Below are positions 61,174 to 64,000 of a stretch of 64,000 bases of DNA, piece by piece. A model generated the notes under the pieces. That model had not been told where the DNA came from. It ran no database searches and worked only from the letters and a program-made list of their open reading frames with translations. Numbering within the stretch: the stretch's first letter is position 1; each line of letters begins with the position of its first letter. The stretch is from Volvox africanus (lineage: Eukaryota; Chlorophyta; Chlorophyceae; Chlamydomonadales; Volvocaceae). A program made the position numbers and the translations under genes. Location: positions 1,156,001 to 1,220,000 of the forward strand of contig BSDZ01000019.1 in assembly GCA_030268105.1 (NCBI GenBank), written 5' to 3'.

Positions 61174-62306
61174 TTTGTGCAGAAGCGCGTGTGCAGGTTG
61201 GGATAATGGATGAATGAAATGCACAACGTGGTAAATAATCATCACTGGTTCCTCTGATGGAGGGCGTGCGTGGAGGGTGCGAAGGGCGGAGGTCAATATC
61301 TTCACGAGAAAGGGGGAATGAGCGTGAGCCTGACTGTCCAGGCATGGACCAACCATCGTGCTTTTAACCTGCAGGCAGCTGGGCATTAACATAAATAGAG
61401 CATATGTTTTCATTATGGGAGGAGAGAAACGGTGACCCTCTTAAATTGGTGACACTCTTACGGGAAACATGCTGATGGTGGCGGTGTGACCAGAGCTCCT
61501 GAAGAATGCATGCAATAGCACGTGCAATAGTCCGTACCAAATAAGCAGCAAGACGGTCGTGCTGCCTGCGATAATTGAGTGCACGCAAAGTCCTCTTGAA
61601 CTGCTGAGTAGGTGTTTTTGCACCTTACATTGTGTTTGTGTGCCGTACTTCATTGTGTACGACTACCACAGTGCCCCCTTTGCGTGGGATGAAGTCAACT
61701 GTACGGCTACTACAGTCCCCCCTTGATACCAGTAAGCAAGGTCAGGGCAAGAGAGAGATATAGGGTATGTTATATATTGTTGAATGCGCAGCCGTTGGGG
61801 GGAATGCTTCACTGTGGGAGCATGGGAGTGTTGTACGTAATGACAGTTTCCAAGGCAAGTCTTCCATGTCATGGCAGTCTAGCCAAGGATGTGTAAGTGG
61901 GTCGAGAATGCGAGTATGGACTCTGCTTGCATGAGTACACCCAGCCTAGACGAGATGCGCCGTGGGCAGGATGACGAAATAGGCAGGATGGCATGGCGAA
62001 AGATTATCGTACGAAGTGCCGAACAGGGCAAGTTTCAAAACAACCATATTCAGCATTCGTTTCATCGCGCATCATGAAGTCGTGCGCGTCTTGGCTTGAC
62101 GCAGTGCACCCATCACACATTTCCTGCTTCGATGATAGTGCGCATGTTAGAAGCCCGTCCCCGGCTTCCGTGCATTCCGAGCGTCATCCCGGCGCTTTCG
62201 ATCCCTACTTAACGCCAAGGGCCGTCCAAATCTTATTCCCTTGCTGCTGGCCAGGTAACGACCGCAGCCTACGCCGCCACGTCCCCAATCACCAGCACTG
62301 AGACCC
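61174..62306. other. Convergent spacer with retroelement-like remnant
   Basis: Lies between the stop codons of the 58.5-kb gene (+) and the methyltransferase (-). At about 61440-61740 the minus strand reads LNYRRQHDRLAAYLVRTIAR and ends near TGCACCTTACATTGTG and GTGTGCCGTACTTC, which resembles the region at about 35990-36040 next to the non-LTR fragment. No gene was accepted. Confidence 0.45.
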
Positions 62307-63904
62307 CTATCCACAAGCCTCTCCGCCTGGACCTGTTTCTTGTCCAATACTTTCCTCAGTCCCTCTTGCCGAGCTTCCCGCCATCCTCCCGGCCCCTCGA
62401 CCCACACCACCTTGTAGCCGCTCCCCAAAGCCTTCTTTTGCTAAGGACATCCTGGCAGCCGGGCCCTCACCCGCACCCTCCACGTGTTCTTCTGCCTCCT
62501 CCTCAACTTCCTCCGCTTCTGCCGCCTCCTCTGTCTGCGCCGTATGGGAATCCGGATCTGGATGCACCGACCTGGTGCCACCAACGCCCGTAGAACCGCT
62601 TCCACTTGTTGGTACACCGTTGTCTTCGGCCCCACCACCGACATGGAGCAGTGCCCATGGGTTGCTTTTCTCCGTGTTGTATGGTAAGCAGTCCTCTACC
62701 AGGCGCTTCAGGAAGACGCTCTTGACCACAATCTTTGTACTGAATGGAAATTCCTATATCGTGCACCAAACGGTCCACAAGTCCCAGCATACAGTTTGGT
62801 GAAAGTTTCGAGTGCAGGGAGGGAGGCTGCCTACAACGACAAAGCGCATATTTCAGATTGCGACAAGGTCGCCACACACATGAACTGCTGGTGAATGCAC
62901 CTTGTCGAGTGCACCGAATCGCAACCGTACTATATCATCTGTAAAGTATGTTTACTTGTGTCACATGTGCATCTTAGCAGGGTTTCGAGATCTTTGAGCG
63001 GCCATCACAGACGCCGTCGCGCAGCAGGGTACTGGATCTAAGTGGAGGATCCGGTCCCTTTTTTATTACTGAGCAGGCCGAGCCGCTCGCCGCTACCGGC
63101 CGTCCGCCTGCCAGTCCTCTTGCAGGATTGCCTTACCTTGTAGTAGAGTCCCACCAGTGCCGCAACTGTGGATAAGCTAGCGATGCCCCCAATGTCCACC
63201 AGCACCACCGAAAAGCCGCTGCCATCCGGTGGTCCCAGCGCCTGGCAGTCGAAAGAGGGGCGGGACAAGCAGACGGAGAATGTCGCAATATGTAACGTAC
63301 GAATGCAGGGGAGGTGAAATTACGGCATATGGATGCAAGGAAACTAGCGTCCAAGCCCAGAATAGAAGAAACGATTAAAGAGAGGGAACATGAATGACCG
63401 AACACCCCCACCCGAATTCAAGCTCCGAAAAAGATACATTGGACAAAGCATCCTTAAGCATCCTTAAGGCTTACCAGTCGGGAGGAGTTTGTCGTGGAGA
63501 ACATTCAAAGAGGTCACCAACATACATGATATGACGAATGAAGGGGCGGAGAAAGGTCTAGAGTCAGACCTAACATGATCCCGATACAGGACAGGCAGGC
63601 GGTCACGTGCATGTGTGTCGCGACGCACTTTTTTTCCTCTCCGTCATCTCAGTCATGCGCACTTTATTCCCCCCTATGCGAGTTCTTAACACAAGCCCTA
63701 GAGCTCCTCGCATTTCCTGTTCCACTTAACGCCACGCTTAACCGCGCCATTCATTGTCCACCTTGAGCATCGGCACGTCAAATCCGTCCACCTCCTCGAA
63801 GCGCAGCTCCGGGTAACGCCGCCTCGCCGCCGCAATCGTCGCAGGGGACTTGTCCACCCCCACGATGTAGCGGCAGCGGCGACTTAGCAGCCTGGTACAC
63901 TCGC
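62307..63904 (-). CDS. Class I SAM-dependent methyltransferase, 3' part (5' end outside the window)
   Basis: Three exons (63904-63762, 63241-63137, 62732-62307) join in phase and end at a stop, giving about 224 residues. The first visible exon has the tail of motif I (GECTRLLSRR) and motif II (YIVGVDKSPATIAAARRRYP, then ELRFEEVDGFDV), where the acidic residue of GVD would contact the SAM ribose. The second has VVLVDIGGIASLSTVAAL, the motif IV-like strand with Asp. The third begins IVVKSVFLKRLVEDCLPY and then turns into an acidic, low-complexity C-terminus (EEAAEAEEVEEEAEEHVEG). The first glycine of motif I must lie in an exon to the right of 63904, probably beyond the window. The substrate cannot be told; the DIGG..VVKS layout is known from uncharacterised plant/algal methyltransferases. 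The exon 3 acceptor (acaaag) lacks a close pyrimidine tract. Confidence 0.75.
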
Positions 63905-64000
63905 CTGGCGCCGTGGCCGAGAGGACATGGCACCGGTACCAAGGCCAAGTAATGGGACACGACAACCCAAAGTAACTACACATCGTCCATCGCCGACAAG
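63905..64000. other. Probable intron of the methyltransferase gene
   Basis: By the splice model these bases precede the acceptor at 63905-63906 on the minus strand and contain no exon that restores methyltransferase motif I in frame. Confidence 0.4.

Overview
The window is nuclear DNA of a eukaryote, most likely a volvocine green alga (Volvox/Chlamydomonas relatives). Genes are split by many GT-AG introns, coding exons are GC-rich with Ala/Gly/Ser-rich low-complexity insertions, introns and spacers are full of microsatellites and GTAC-rich words, and several genes encode secreted or surface proteins of extracellular-matrix type. Genus-level placement is inference; nothing here is bacterial, and no operons, CRISPR arrays or nuclear tRNA/rRNA genes were seen. 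Gene models were built by hand by requiring splice phases to match and by comparison with remembered protein families.

Layout, left to right. 1-2.8 kb: no gene recognised. 2.8-3.3 kb (-): a small acidic/Trp-rich ORF. 3.8-11.7 kb (-): one four-exon gene for a ~2,045-residue mucin-like surface protein with 25 repeats of 47/49 residues arranged in a higher-order pattern. 11.7-12.3 kb: divergent promoter interval. 12.3-19.9 kb (+): a DCAF8/WDR42A-type WD40 protein (CUL4-DDB1 substrate receptor) whose introns carry very long microsatellites. 22.2-33.7 kb (+): VPS18, the HOPS/CORVET vacuolar tethering subunit, in about 23 exons, with a degenerate C-terminal RING. 33.7-37.9 kb: retroelement debris. 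37.9-41.7 kb (-): a 184-residue proline-rich protein with signal peptide and GPI-type tail. 43.9-49.1 kb (-): a 448-residue single-pass surface protein with two copies of a three-exon ectodomain module; one intron holds a mitochondrial DNA insertion (cox1 and a tRNA). 50.6-57.1 kb (-): an 885-residue secreted subtilase with a Kazal-type domain ahead of the catalytic domain. 58.5-61.2 kb (+): an unknown 231-residue protein. 62.3-64 kb (-): the 3' part of a class I SAM-dependent methyltransferase running off the right edge.

The window divides into GC-rich housekeeping genes (12-34 kb) and a more AT-rich, repeat-rich block (about 34-61 kb) holding secreted or membrane proteins all on the minus strand. 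The proline-rich protein, the two-module receptor and the mucin share signal peptides, hydrophobic C-termini and frequent phase 1-1 exons. The repeat-rich block also holds a short inverted-repeat transposon family, a 65-bp perfect palindrome with a telomere-like loop, and several unclassified dispersed repeats.
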